Source: Selenomonadales bacterium 4137-cl (GTDB lineage: Bacteria > Bacillota > Negativicutes > Sporomusales > UBA7701). From it: a stretch of DNA of 64,000 nt. The translations under genes were made by a program, and so were the position numbers. Of the stretch, positions 35,047-44,392 are shown piece by piece. Under the pieces are notes generated by a model. It was given only the letters and a program-made list of their open reading frames with translations, made no database searches and was not told the origin of the DNA. Each line of letters opens with the position of its first letter. Position 1 is the first letter of the stretch. The stretch covers positions 1,958,501 through 2,022,500 of the forward strand of contig JAUOZS010000001.1 of assembly GCA_032334055.1 (NCBI GenBank), read 5' to 3'.

Positions 35047-36429
35047 TCAGTTGTTTTTTTGGGCAAGTCTGTCGACGAGTTCTTCGCCGCTGAGATATAT
35101 GTTTCCCGCCCCCATTGTCATGACGAGGTCGCCCGGTTCAACGATCTCGGAGAGATAGCGGGCGATGTTGGCTTTGTCGGCTATGTAGGTGGCGGGTTTG
35201 CCGGTCTGGCGCTCGACTTCTTCTTTGAGGGTTTCGCCGTTGATGCCGGGGATGGGCGCTTCGCCGGCCGCGTAGATGTCGGTGAGGATGAGTATGTCAG
35301 CTCTGGTGAAGGCGCCGCCGAATTCCTCGCGGAGGAATTTGGTGCGGGTGTAGCGGTGGGGTTGGAAAACGCAGATGAGGCGCTTGGGGTTGACGTCGCG
35401 CGCCGCCTGCAGGGTGGTGGCGATTTCGGTGGGGTGATGGGCGTAGTCGTCGACGACCCAGACGCCGCCGACCCGCCCTTTGGTCTGGAAACGGCGCTTG
35501 ACGCCCTGGAAGTGGCCGAGGCCGGCGGCGACCTGTTCGAAGCCGAGACCGGCGTGGAGGCCGACGACGACGGCGGCGAGGGCGTTGGCGACGTTGTGGC
35601 GTCCGGGGACGTTGATCTCGACTCTGCCGAGCGGCTGGCCGCGATGGCGGACCGTAAAGCCGGTGGCGATGCCGCGGCTTTCTATTTCGACGGCAGTGTA
35701 GTCGGCGTCGGCGTCGAGGGCATAGGAGATGTATTTGCGGCCGCAGAGGGGCGCGATGTCGCGGATGTAGTGGTTGTCGAAGCAGAGGACGGCAAGGCCG
35801 TTTTCAGGGGGCAGCTTGCCGAGGAAGGCGGTGAAGGTGGATAGTATGTTTTCCATGGTGCCGTAATGGTCCATGTGATCGTTTTCGATGTTGGTGACGA
35901 CGGCGATTTCGGGGTTGAGTTTGAGGAAGGAGGCGTCGCTTTCGTCGGCTTCGGCGACGAGCCATTCGCCGCCGCCCAGTTTGGCGTTGCCGTTGAGGTA
36001 GTCGATGTCGCCGCCGATGATGATGGTGGGGTCGAGGCCGGCTTTTTCGAGCATGAGGGCGATCATGGAAGTGGTGGTGGTCTTGCCGTGCGCGCCGGCC
36101 ACGGCGATGCCGCGCCGCTCGTCCATGAGGGCGGCGACCATTTCGGACCGGTGGTAGACGGGTATGCCGTGCACCCTGGCGGCGGCGATCTCGGGGTTGG
36201 TGCCGGCGATGGCGGTGGATACGACGATGGCTTCGGCGCCGTCGATGTTGGCGGCGTCGTGGCCGATGATGATTTTGGCTCCAAGCTGCTGGAGCCTATG
36301 TATGGTTTCGGATTTGGCGATGTCGGAGCCGCTGATTGCGTAACCCTTGGCCAAGAGAACTTTGGCTATGGCGCTCATGCCGGCGCCGCCTATGCCGACG
36401 AAGTGGATGCGGTTTAGGTTGTCGAGCAA
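35047..36429 (-). CDS. murC: UDP-N-acetylmuramate--L-alanine ligase
   Basis: 460 residues: an N-terminal Rossmann domain (FVGIGGAGMSAIA), central ATPase (VAGAHGKTTTTSM; DESDASF) and C-terminal domain with VVDDYAHHPTEI and FQPHRYTR. It adds L-Ala to UDP-MurNAc. The start is TTG, preceded by GGGGAG at 9 nt. It is downstream of murG, spaced 78 nt. Confidence 0.96.
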   Translation of the reverse strand: MLDNLNRIHFVGIGGAGMSAIAKVLLAKGYAISGSDIAKSETIHRLQQLGAKIIIGHDAANIDGAEAIVVSTAIAGTNPEIAAARVHGIPVYHRSEMVAALMDERRGIAVAGAHGKTTTTSMIALMLEKAGLDPTIIIGGDIDYLNGNAKLGGGEWLVAEADESDASFLKLNPEIAVVTNIENDHMDHYGTMENILSTFTAFLGKLPPENGLAVLCFDNHYIRDIAPLCGRKYISYALDADADYTAVEIESRGIATGFTVRHRGQPLGRVEINVPGRHNVANALAAVVVGLHAGLGFEQVAAGLGHFQGVKRRFQTKGRVGGVWVVDDYAHHPTEIATTLQAARDVNPKRLICVFQPHRYTRTKFLREEFGGAFTRADILILTDIYAAGEAPIPGINGETLKEEVERQTGKPATYIADKANIARYLSEIVEPGDLVMTMGAGNIYLSGEELVDRLAQKNN

Positions 36430-36507
36430 CGGATTACTCCCCTTTCCTGCCTGACGGCGCCTCCAGCGTAATGCTATTGTATGCGGGGGGCGGTGTTGAT
36501 GTGAATT

Positions 36508-37629
36508 TTAGTTGGGCCGGCCGCCGGCAAGGTCGATGGCAAGCCTGGCGATCGCGGCGGCGGCTTCTGGGCGGCCGAGCTCTCCGCTGGCCTTGGCCAT
36601 GGCGGTAAGACGGGCCCGGTCGCCGAGGAGGGCGTCGATGGCGTCGGCAAGGCGCGGGCCGCTGAGGGCGGCGTCGCGGATGACGACGGCGGCGCCGCGG
36701 CTTTCGAGGACGCGGGCGTTGAATTCCTGGTGGTTTTCGGCCGCGTGGGGATACGGGACGAGGATGGCCGGGATGCCGCGGGCGGTGAGTTCGGCGAGGC
36801 CGATGGCGCCGGCGCGGAAGACGGCGAGGTCGGCGGCTGCGAGGGCCTGCGGCATATTGTAAAGGTAGGGGACGATACTAATATTTCCAGTTTTGGTAAC
36901 GTCTATTCCTCGTTCGGCCAACAGGCCAACTATGTTATTATACTCCGCGCTGCCGGTTGCGTGCAAGATTTGTATTCCCTCCCGACCGGCGAAGCGGGCG
37001 TGGACGTCGGCCATGGCGGTGTTGATGCTGCGGGCGCCGCGGCTGCCGCCGGCGACGAGGACGGTGAGTTTTCCGGGGGAGAGGCCGAGGTCCCGGAGGC
37101 CGCTTTCGCGGGTGGCGGTTAGGATTTCGGGGCGGACGGGGTTGCCGGTGACGACGACCTTGTCCCTGTTCGCGCCAAAATTATTCGCCGCTTCGGCGTA
37201 GCCGACGGCGATCCTGCCGACGAACCGGGCGAGGATGCGGTTGGTGACGCCGGGGATGACGTTCTGCTCCTGGATGACCGCCGGGATGCCGAGGAGGCTG
37301 GCGGCGAGAAGGACGGGGCCGCAGACGTAGCCGCCGGTGCCGATGACGACGTCAGGGCGGAAGCGGCGGACGACGGCGAAGGATTCGAGGAGGCCGGCGA
37401 AGGTTTTGAGGAGGGCGCGAAGGTTGCCGAGGGTGAGGCGGCGCTCGATGCCGCCGGCGTCGACGGTGGCGAAGGGGAAGCCTTCCTTGGGGACGATGTC
37501 GGCTTCGAGGCCTTGCTTTGTGCCGACGAACAGGATGTCGGACGGCTCTATTTCGTTTATGGCGCGGGCGATGGTGAGGGCGGGGTAGATGTGGCCGCCG
37601 GTGCCGCCGCCGGAGATTATTACGCGCAT
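36508..37629 (-). CDS. murG: UDP-GlcNAc:undecaprenyl-PP-MurNAc-pentapeptide transferase (lipid II synthase)
   Basis: 373 residues of a GT-B glycosyltransferase. N-terminal SGGGTGGHIYPALTIA and the C-terminal domain LVAGGSRGARSIN, FRAGAIGLAELTARGIPAILVPYPHAAENHQ are diagnostic. The ATG at 37629 (AAGAGGAG site) was chosen; the longer frame overlaps repeat copy G. It acts on the cytoplasmic membrane face. A short AT-richer patch inside (about 36850-36970) does not break the frame. Confidence 0.95.
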   Translation of the reverse strand: MRVIISGGGTGGHIYPALTIARAINEIEPSDILFVGTKQGLEADIVPKEGFPFATVDAGGIERRLTLGNLRALLKTFAGLLESFAVVRRFRPDVVIGTGGYVCGPVLLAASLLGIPAVIQEQNVIPGVTNRILARFVGRIAVGYAEAANNFGANRDKVVVTGNPVRPEILTATRESGLRDLGLSPGKLTVLVAGGSRGARSINTAMADVHARFAGREGIQILHATGSAEYNNIVGLLAERGIDVTKTGNISIVPYLYNMPQALAAADLAVFRAGAIGLAELTARGIPAILVPYPHAAENHQEFNARVLESRGAAVVIRDAALSGPRLADAIDALLGDRARLTAMAKASGELGRPEAAAAIARLAIDLAGGRPN

Positions 37630-37760
37630 GCGATTTTCTCCTCTTACCCAATTATTGTCTTGGGCAGTTTTGATTATGGCTAACCGCAGGACCGCATCCG
37701 CCGGCTCCGATGCTCCGGCTGTTACGCGCCGTATGGCGTGGGCCGACACTGCCGTACCGT

Positions 37761-37879
37761 CCGCAAAAGTCGCATCACGCTCCTTGCGGCTCCGTCAAGC
37801 GCGACGCGCCGCGTACTCGGGCGTACGCTAGCAAGCGCTTGGCGGAACAACGCAGCATGCGGAGGCATCAACGGCCTGC
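37761..37879 (+). repeat. Covarying intergenic hairpin element, copy G (left half diverged)
   Basis: The core CAAGCGC...CGCGTACTCGGGCGTACG...GCGCTTG and right end CATCAACGGCCTGCC match the family. The left arm is scrambled, and the preceding ~100 bp are GC-rich with further small repeats. It abuts the ftsW stop codon (37881). Confidence 0.72.
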
Positions 37880-37880
37880 C

Positions 37881-38984
37881 CTATTTTAACGAGACGTACC
37901 GCGAGATGTTGAGCAAAATGCCAACCCCGGCGAGCGTAAAGATGAGTGCAGACCCGCCGAAGCTGAGGAATGGGAGGGGTATGCCGGTCACTGGCATGGA
38001 GGCGGTGACGACGGCGATGTTCATGAGCGCCTGGACGATGATCATGCTGGTGAGGCCGGCGGCGAGGATGCTGCCGTAGATGTCGGGGGCGGCGATGGCG
38101 ACTTTGAGGCCGCGCCAGGCGAAGAGGAAAAAGAGGACAAGGACGGTGACGGTGCCGATGAGGCCGAGTTCTTCGCCGAGGATGGCGAAGATGAAGTCGG
38201 TGTGGGGTTCGGGGAGGTAGAGGAATTTTTCGCGGCTGCGGCCGAGGCCGACGCCGAACAGGCCGCCGGAGCCGATGGCGTAGAGGGACTGGATGATGTG
38301 GTAGCCGCTGTCGAGGGGGTCGGCCCAGGGGTCGCTGAAGGCGAGCAGGCGCCTGAGGCGGTAGGGCTCGACGATGATGGCGACGACGATGCCGGCGACT
38401 CCGGTAAGGCCGAGGGAGGCGAGATGGGAGATTTTCGCCCCGGCGGTGAAGAGGAGGACGAAGACGGTGCCGCCGATGGCGAGGGCGGTGCCGAGGTCGG
38501 GCTCCTTGAGGATGAGGCCGAAGACGACGAGCAGGATGAGAAGCTGGGGCAGGAGGCCCCGGAAGAAGCTGGTGATTTTATCCTGGTTGCGGGCGAGGCT
38601 TTCGGAGGTGAAGAGGACCATGCTGAGTTTGGCGATTTCCGAGGGCTGGAGGTAGAGGGAGCCGAAGCCGAGCCAGCGCCGGGCGCCGTTGACGACTTTG
38701 CCCAGCCCGGGGACGAGGACGAGAACGAGGAGGATGAGGGTGACGATGATTACGGGCTTGGAAAGCCGCCGCCAGACGTGGTAATCGAGATTCATGGTGA
38801 AGATCATGGCCGCGATGCCGAGGGCGGCCCATACGAGTTGGCGCTTGAGAAAGTAGTAGCCGTCGTCGTAGTTGACATGGGCCGAGACTGCGCTGGAGCT
38901 GTAAACCATGACAACGCCGATCGCCAGGAGGACGATCACGGTGAAAAATATGACGAAGTCCGGTGATTTGGGTCTGACCGCCAC
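37881..38984 (-). CDS. ftsW: SEDS peptidoglycan polymerase FtsW/SpoVE
   Basis: About 367 residues and ten membrane segments of the SEDS family, which polymerises lipid II at the septum with a partner class B PBP. Landmarks are the loop NGARRWLGFGSLYLQPSEIAK, DLGTALAIGGT, GLGRSREKFLYLPEPHTDFIFA and the C-terminal PLPFLSFGGSALI. Two in-frame GTG codons are possible; the second (38984) has proper spacing from AGGAGG, while the first (38990) is too close. In spore formers this copy may serve as SpoVE. Confidence 0.93.
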   Translation of the reverse strand: MAVRPKSPDFVIFFTVIVLLAIGVVMVYSSSAVSAHVNYDDGYYFLKRQLVWAALGIAAMIFTMNLDYHVWRRLSKPVIIVTLILLVLVLVPGLGKVVNGARRWLGFGSLYLQPSEIAKLSMVLFTSESLARNQDKITSFFRGLLPQLLILLVVFGLILKEPDLGTALAIGGTVFVLLFTAGAKISHLASLGLTGVAGIVVAIIVEPYRLRRLLAFSDPWADPLDSGYHIIQSLYAIGSGGLFGVGLGRSREKFLYLPEPHTDFIFAILGEELGLIGTVTVLVLFFLFAWRGLKVAIAAPDIYGSILAAGLTSMIIVQALMNIAVVTASMPVTGIPLPFLSFGGSALIFTLAGVGILLNISRYVSLK

Positions 38985-38995
38985 ATTCACTCCTC

Positions 38996-40351
38996 CTATC
39001 TCAGGCGGCGTACAAGGTCTTTGAAGATTCTCCCCCGTTCTTCGTAGTTGTTGAACATGTCGTAGCTGGCGCAGGCCGGCGAGAGGAGGACGAGCTGGGG
39101 GGGGCGGGCCAGGCTGTGGGCCAGGGCCACGGCGGCCGGGAAGTCGGCGACACGGCGGATGTCTTTGACGCCGTGGCGTTCGGCGGCTTCGGCGAACCGC
39201 TCGGCGGCTTCGCCGATGAGGATGAGGTGGTCGACTTTTTCCCGGGCAAGGGTCATGAATTCGCCGAGGTCGGTGTTTTTGTCGCGTCCGCCGGCGATGA
39301 GGATGATGTGGGCCGGGAAGGCTTCGAGGGCTTTGATGGACGATTCGGGGTTGGTTGCTTTGGAGTCGTTGTACCAGGTGACGCCGCTTATCGTTTCCAC
39401 CGGTTCGATGCGGTGCTCGACGCCGGTGAAGGAGCCGAGGACGGCCGCCATGTCCCGCGGCCGGGCGCCGGCGAAGTAGGCCGCGGCGCAGGCGGCGAGG
39501 GCGTTTTCGACGTTGTGGGCCCCGGGTATTTTGAGGTCGGCGAGGGGGCAGATTTCCAGGGTTTCGTCAAGCCAGGACAACTTTATGACGCCGTCTTCGA
39601 CGTAGACGCCAGTGGGCAGTTTGCCGCGGCGGCTGAAGTAGACGACCTGGGAGGGAGCCCGCTTAGCCATGGCGCGCACTATGGGGTCGTCGTAGTTGAG
39701 GATGAGGTAGTCGTCGCTGGTTTGGTTGGCGAAGATGCGCTCTTTCATGGCCTGGTAGGTGGCCAGGTCGCGGTGGCGGTCGATGTGGTCGGGGGTGAGG
39801 TTCAGGATGGCGGCGATGTGGGGCCGGAAGGCGCTGACGCCTTCGAGCTGAAAACTTGATATTTCGGCGACGACAACGCCAGCGGGGCTGACGCCCTGCG
39901 CTTCGGCGGACAGGGCCTGCCCGATGTTGCCGCCGACCACCGTTTCCCGCCCGGCGGTCTTGAGGATTTCGCCGGTGAGGGTGGTGGTGGTGGTTTTGCC
40001 GTTGGTGCCGGTGATGGCGACGATGGGGGCTTTGGTGAGGCGGTAGGCGATTTCGATTTCGCTCATGACGGCGATGCCGCGCTTCTTGGCTGCTTCGACG
40101 AGCGGGATGTAGATGGAGACGCCGGGTGAGAGGACGAGGATGTCGACGCCGTCCAGGAGGGCTTCGTCCTGGCGCCCGAGGGCGAGGGTGACGCCGGCGG
40201 CCGGCAGGCCGGAGACGTCGTGCTTAAGTTGGCCGGCTTCTTTGGCGTCGCTGAGGGTGACGGCGGCGCCGAGGCCGGCGAGGATGCGGGCGACGGAGAT
40301 GCCGCTAGTGGCGGCGCCGAGGACGAGGATCTTTTTATTGCTGAATTCCAT
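38996..40351 (-). CDS. murD: UDP-N-acetylmuramoyl-L-alanine--D-glutamate ligase
   Basis: 451 residues with Rossmann start ILVLGAATSGISVA, ATPase motif VAITGTNGKTTTTTL, NLTPDHIDRH and YNDSKATNPESS with AGGRDKNTD. It adds D-Glu to UDP-MurNAc-L-Ala. It starts 2 nt after the mraY stop and ends 11 nt before ftsW. Confidence 0.96.
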   Translation of the reverse strand: MEFSNKKILVLGAATSGISVARILAGLGAAVTLSDAKEAGQLKHDVSGLPAAGVTLALGRQDEALLDGVDILVLSPGVSIYIPLVEAAKKRGIAVMSEIEIAYRLTKAPIVAITGTNGKTTTTTLTGEILKTAGRETVVGGNIGQALSAEAQGVSPAGVVVAEISSFQLEGVSAFRPHIAAILNLTPDHIDRHRDLATYQAMKERIFANQTSDDYLILNYDDPIVRAMAKRAPSQVVYFSRRGKLPTGVYVEDGVIKLSWLDETLEICPLADLKIPGAHNVENALAACAAAYFAGARPRDMAAVLGSFTGVEHRIEPVETISGVTWYNDSKATNPESSIKALEAFPAHIILIAGGRDKNTDLGEFMTLAREKVDHLILIGEAAERFAEAAERHGVKDIRRVADFPAAVALAHSLARPPQLVLLSPACASYDMFNNYEERGRIFKDLVRRLR

Positions 40352-40353
40352 GT

Positions 40354-41325
40354 TTATATTCCTCCCTGGCTTGCTACGAGTGTTATTAGTCCGAGCGCGG
40401 CGAAGACGGCGCCCGCGAGCCAGAAGACGGCGACGACCTTGGTTTCGGACCAGCCGCCGAGTTCGAAGTGGTGGTGGATGGGGCTCATGCGGAAGACGCG
40501 TTTGCCGGTGGATTTGAAGGATATTACCTGGATGATGACGGACAGGGCTTCGATGACGAAGACGCCGCCGACGACGACAAGCAGTAGCTCGGTCTTGGTG
40601 AGGACGGCGACGGCGGCCAAGGCTCCGCCGAGGGCCAGCGACCCGGTGTCACCCATGAAGACTTTGGCGGGGTGGGCGTTGTAGCGGAGGAAGCCGAGGG
40701 TCGCGCCGGCGAGGGCTAGGCAGAAGGCGGCCAGCGGCTGCTTGCCGAAGGCGAGGGCGATGACGGCGTAGGCGGCGGCGGCGATGGTGGTGGTGCCGGC
40801 GGCGAGGCCGTCGAGGCCGTCGGTGAGGTTGACGGCGTTGGTGGTGCCGATGAGGACGAGGAAGATAAGTACGTAGTATAGCGGGCCGAAGTCGATGTTG
40901 GCGCCGAGGAAGGGTATCCACAGATCGGTGCCGCGGCCGAACCAGGTTGTGGCAATATATGCGAGGGCGACGGCCATGATGATCTGGCCGAGGATTTTCT
41001 CGCGCGCTTTGAGGCCGAGGTTGCGTTTGAGGACGACTTTGATGTAGTCGTCTAAAAAGCCGATGAGGCCGTGGCCGAGGGTTACGAAGAGGGCGAGCCA
41101 CACTTCGGCGCTTTTGCCGGCGAAGATGAGGGCTGGAACGGTGAGGGCGACGAGGATGAGGATGCCGCCCATGGTGGGGGTGCCGGCTTTGGCGAGGTGG
41201 CGCTGGGGACCTTCCTCGCGGATGCTTTGGCCGAATTTGAGGCGGCGCAGGACGGGAATGAGGACAGGGCCAAGAGCCAGGGCGATGAGGAAGGCGGCCG
41301 CCGCCGGGTAGAGAAGATTCTGCAT
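40354..41325 (-). CDS. mraY: Phospho-MurNAc-pentapeptide translocase
   Basis: 323 residues and about ten helices. Catalytic Asp motifs [19 protein letters not shown] and [12 protein letters not shown], plus the [10 protein letters not shown] loop, are intact. It makes lipid I from UDP-MurNAc-pentapeptide. The ATG at 41325 follows TGGAGGT; upstream codons fall in the copy H spacer. Confidence 0.96.
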   Translation of the reverse strand: MQNLLYPAAAAFLIALALGPVLIPVLRRLKFGQSIREEGPQRHLAKAGTPTMGGILILVALTVPALIFAGKSAEVWLALFVTLGHGLIGFLDDYIKVVLKRNLGLKAREKILGQIIMAVALAYIATTWFGRGTDLWIPFLGANIDFGPLYYVLIFLVLIGTTNAVNLTDGLDGLAAGTTTIAAAAYAVIALAFGKQPLAAFCLALAGATLGFLRYNAHPAKVFMGDTGSLALGGALAAVAVLTKTELLLVVVGGVFVIEALSVIIQVISFKSTGKRVFRMSPIHHHFELGGWSETKVVAVFWLAGAVFAALGLITLVASQGGI

Positions 41326-41379
41326 TGCGTGGATACCTCCAAAGATACCGGAACTAACGTCGTAATTTATGTACCGTGC

Positions 41380-41502
41380 GATGCTGTCTAGTAAGCTCCA
41401 GATGCAAGGCGCACCGGAGGATGACACCGGAAGCGTACACGTTAGTACGCTGAGGATGGCATCCGAGGAGCAACGCCGGAGATGGACTTTCTAGGCAGCA
41501 TC
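41380..41502 (+). repeat. Covarying intergenic hairpin element, copy H
   Basis: Distinct outer arms GATGCTG / CAGCATC in place of the GACGTT type, then CTAG / CTAG, CCAGATGC / GGAGATGG, GGCG / CGCC, inner GGATG / CATCC, apex AGCGTAC...GTACGCT. It lies 5 nt from the murF stop codon. Confidence 0.88.
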
Positions 41503-41507
41503 CCCTG

Positions 41508-42869
41508 TTATTTGAAGACCGATAACATTTTTTCCATCTTCATGCCTCGCGACCCTTTGACCAGCACCGTATCCCCCGGGCGGAGGAGTTTGCGGAGGGC
41601 TTCGGCGGCTTCGCCATGGCCTTCGCAGGCGACGGCGACCTTGACGCCGCCCGCGAGGGCGGCGGCGGCGATGTGGCGGGCCTGCTCGCCGACGGTGACG
41701 ACGACTTCGACGCCGTTGTCGGCGAGCTGCTCGCCGACCTGGCTGTGGGCGGCGGCGGCGAGTTCGCCGAGCTCGAGCATGTCGCCGAGGACGGCGACTT
41801 TGCGGCCCCTGGCGACCGTGCCGAGGGTCTCGACGGCGGCCTGCATGGAGAGGGGGCTGGCGTTGTAGGCGTCGTTGATGACGGTGTAGGGGCCGAGGGT
41901 TTCGATGGCAAGGCGCATGGCGCTGGCCTGGAAGGTGGCGAGGCCGGCGTTGATTTCGTCGGGGCTGAGACCGAGTTCGAGGCCGACGGCGATGGCGGCG
42001 AGGGCGTTGTAGATGTTGTGTTTGCCGACGGCCGGCACGGTGACGGAGAAGTGGCCGCCGGGGTGGACGCAGTCGAAGGCGGTGGCGCGTTCGCCGGCGA
42101 CGATGTTTTCGGCCCGCACGCCCGCTTCGGGGCCGAGGCCGTAGAGGACGACGCGGGCGGCGGTCTTGGCCTGCATGGCTCTGACGAGGGGGAGGTCGGC
42201 GTTGAGGATGGCGACGCCGTCGGCGGCGAGGGCTTCGACGAGTTCGCCTTTGGCGGCGGCGATGTTTTCGACGCTGCCGAGCACTTCGACGTGGGTTTCG
42301 CCGACATTGGTGATGACGGCGACGGTGGGAGCGGCGACGGCGGCCAGGCGGCTTATTTCGCCGCGGGCCCGCATGCCCATTTCGACGACGGCGGCCTGGT
42401 GGCCGGCGTCAAGGCCGAGAAGGGTCTGCGGCAGGCCGATGTCGTTGTTGTAATTGGCCTGGGTTTTGAGGACGCGCAGGCGGCCGGACAGCACGGCGGC
42501 GGTCATGTCCTTGGTGGTGGTCTTGCCGTTGGAGCCGGTGATGCCGACGACGGGGATGTCGAAGCGGCGGCGGTGGTAGCGGGCGAGATCCTGAAGGGCG
42601 GCGAGGGTGTCGGGCACGAGGATGGCAGTGGTTTTTTCGGGGACATAGGTCTCGCGGCCGGAGACGATGACGCCGGCGGCGCCGTTTTCGACGGCCCTGA
42701 GGATAAAGTCGTGGCCGTCGAAGTTGTCGCCCTTGAGGGCGATGAAGAGATCGCCGCGCTTGATGGTGCGGGTGTCGGTGGATACGCCGCCGAAGGTCTG
42801 GCGATGGACCGCGCCGACCAGCGTGCCGCCGGTGGCTTCGAGGATTTGGCTGACGGTGAACTCGGCCAT
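41508..42869 (-). CDS. murF: UDP-N-acetylmuramoyl-tripeptide--D-alanyl-D-alanine ligase
   Basis: 453 residues. ATPase motif VVGITGSNGKTTTKD, NVGETHVEVLGS and YNASPLSMQAA fit MurF. It adds the Ddl product to the stem tripeptide. Its ATG overlaps the murE stop (TGATG). Confidence 0.96.
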   Translation of the reverse strand: MAEFTVSQILEATGGTLVGAVHRQTFGGVSTDTRTIKRGDLFIALKGDNFDGHDFILRAVENGAAGVIVSGRETYVPEKTTAILVPDTLAALQDLARYHRRRFDIPVVGITGSNGKTTTKDMTAAVLSGRLRVLKTQANYNNDIGLPQTLLGLDAGHQAAVVEMGMRARGEISRLAAVAAPTVAVITNVGETHVEVLGSVENIAAAKGELVEALAADGVAILNADLPLVRAMQAKTAARVVLYGLGPEAGVRAENIVAGERATAFDCVHPGGHFSVTVPAVGKHNIYNALAAIAVGLELGLSPDEINAGLATFQASAMRLAIETLGPYTVINDAYNASPLSMQAAVETLGTVARGRKVAVLGDMLELGELAAAAHSQVGEQLADNGVEVVVTVGEQARHIAAAALAGGVKVAVACEGHGEAAEALRKLLRPGDTVLVKGSRGMKMEKMLSVFK

Positions 42870-44356
42870 CAGTTCAGCTCCTTGATGATTTCGCGGGCCA
42901 CGGCCCGGTCGTCGAAATCGATGGTTTTGTCTTTGAGGACCTGGTAGGTTTCGTGGCCTTTGCCGGCGATGACGACGACGTCGTCGGGCTCGGCGATGCG
43001 GAGGGCGCGGGCAATGGCTGTGCGGCGGTCGACGATTATTTCGTAGCCTTTGGCGGCAGTCTGTTTTTCCTTGAGGCCGACCTCGACTTCGGCGAGGATG
43101 GCGGCCGGGTCTTCGCTGCGGGGGTTGTCGGAGGTGGCGATGACGATGTCGCCGTAGTCCATGGCCAGCCGTCCCATGATGGGGCGTTTGGTGCGGTCGC
43201 GGTCGCCGCCGCAGCCGAAGACGACGATGATGCGCCGGGTGGCGAACTGGCGGGCGGTGCGAAGGATGTTTTCGAGACCGTCGGGGGTGTGGGCGTAGTC
43301 GACGATGACGGTGTAGGGCTGGCCGGCGTCGACGAGCTCGAAGCGGCCAGGGACGCTGGCGAACTCTTCGAGGGCCTGTTTGACGACAGCCGGACTGACC
43401 CCTTCCACAAGGGCGGCGCCGACGGCGGCGAGGACGTTGTAGACGTTGAAGACGCCGGTGATTTTGAGGGCGAGGGGCAGGTCGCCGAACGGCCCCTTTA
43501 CGGTGAAGGAGGCGCCGCGGGCCCTGACGCTGATGGCGGCGGCGGTAAGGTCGGCGGGGTTTTCGACGCCGTAGGTGAGCTGCCGGCAGCGGCAGGCGGC
43601 GAGCATGACGGCGGCGGCCGGGTCGTCGGTGTTGACGACGGCGGCTTTATTGCCTTTCGTCGCGCCAGGGGCCGAGACGAGGCTGAAGAGCTCGGCTTTG
43701 GCGGCGATGTAGTTTTCGAAGGTATGGTGGAAGTCGAGGTGGTCGCGGGTGATGTTGGTGTAGACGCCGGTGTCGAATTCGCTGCCGCTGATGCGGCCGA
43801 GGGCGATGGCGTGGGAGGAGACTTCCATGATGACGTGGGTGACGCCGGCGACGACCATGTCGGCGAACAGAGCCTGGAGGTCGATGACGTCGGGGGTGGT
43901 GTTTTTGACGGGGAGGGTTTTTTCGCCGATGACGGTGTGGATGGTGCCGATGAGGCCGACGCGGTACCCGGCGGCGCGCAAAATGGCGCGGATGAGGTGG
44001 GTGGTGGTGGTTTTGCCGTTGGTGCCGGTGACGCCGATAAGCCGCAATTTGCGGCTGGGATAGTCGTAGAAGTACGGGGCGATAGACAGCATGGCGGCGC
44101 GGCTGTCGGGGACCTTGAGGACGACGACGCCCGGGTCCACGGGGACGTCTTTGTCGATGAGGACGGCGGCCGCGCCCTGGCGGCAGGCGGCGGCGACGAA
44201 GTCGTGGCCGTCGGCTTTGGAGCCGGCGAGGGCGACGAAGAGGGCGCCGGGCTTGACGGCCCTGGAGTCGTAGGCGAGGGAGGTGATCTCCCGGCCGGCA
44301 TCGCCAGTGATGTGTACGTCTTTGAGTTGTGCGGCGAGCTGCTGGATGGTTTTCAT
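42869..44356 (-). CDS. murE: UDP-MurNAc-tripeptide synthetase, meso-diaminopimelate type
   Basis: 495 residues with VTGTNGKTTTTHLI, the carbamylated-lysine region, DYAHTPDGLENIL and the amino-acid-specifying motif DNPRSEDP, which indicates meso-diaminopimelate rather than lysine. That fits a Negativicute or clostridial wall. The ATG at 44356 follows the spoVD gene across copy I. Confidence 0.96.
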   Translation of the reverse strand: MKTIQQLAAQLKDVHITGDAGREITSLAYDSRAVKPGALFVALAGSKADGHDFVAAACRQGAAAVLIDKDVPVDPGVVVLKVPDSRAAMLSIAPYFYDYPSRKLRLIGVTGTNGKTTTTHLIRAILRAAGYRVGLIGTIHTVIGEKTLPVKNTTPDVIDLQALFADMVVAGVTHVIMEVSSHAIALGRISGSEFDTGVYTNITRDHLDFHHTFENYIAAKAELFSLVSAPGATKGNKAAVVNTDDPAAAVMLAACRCRQLTYGVENPADLTAAAISVRARGASFTVKGPFGDLPLALKITGVFNVYNVLAAVGAALVEGVSPAVVKQALEEFASVPGRFELVDAGQPYTVIVDYAHTPDGLENILRTARQFATRRIIVVFGCGGDRDRTKRPIMGRLAMDYGDIVIATSDNPRSEDPAAILAEVEVGLKEKQTAAKGYEIIVDRRTAIARALRIAEPDDVVVIAGKGHETYQVLKDKTIDFDDRAVAREIIKELN

Positions 44357-44392
44357 GGTAGCCTCCTACGGTAACTATAGGTCTCTTCTGCC

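Noticed and set aside
36840..36970. AT-richer patch inside murG as a possible insertion
   Set aside because: The murG frame and its motifs continue through it without interruption.
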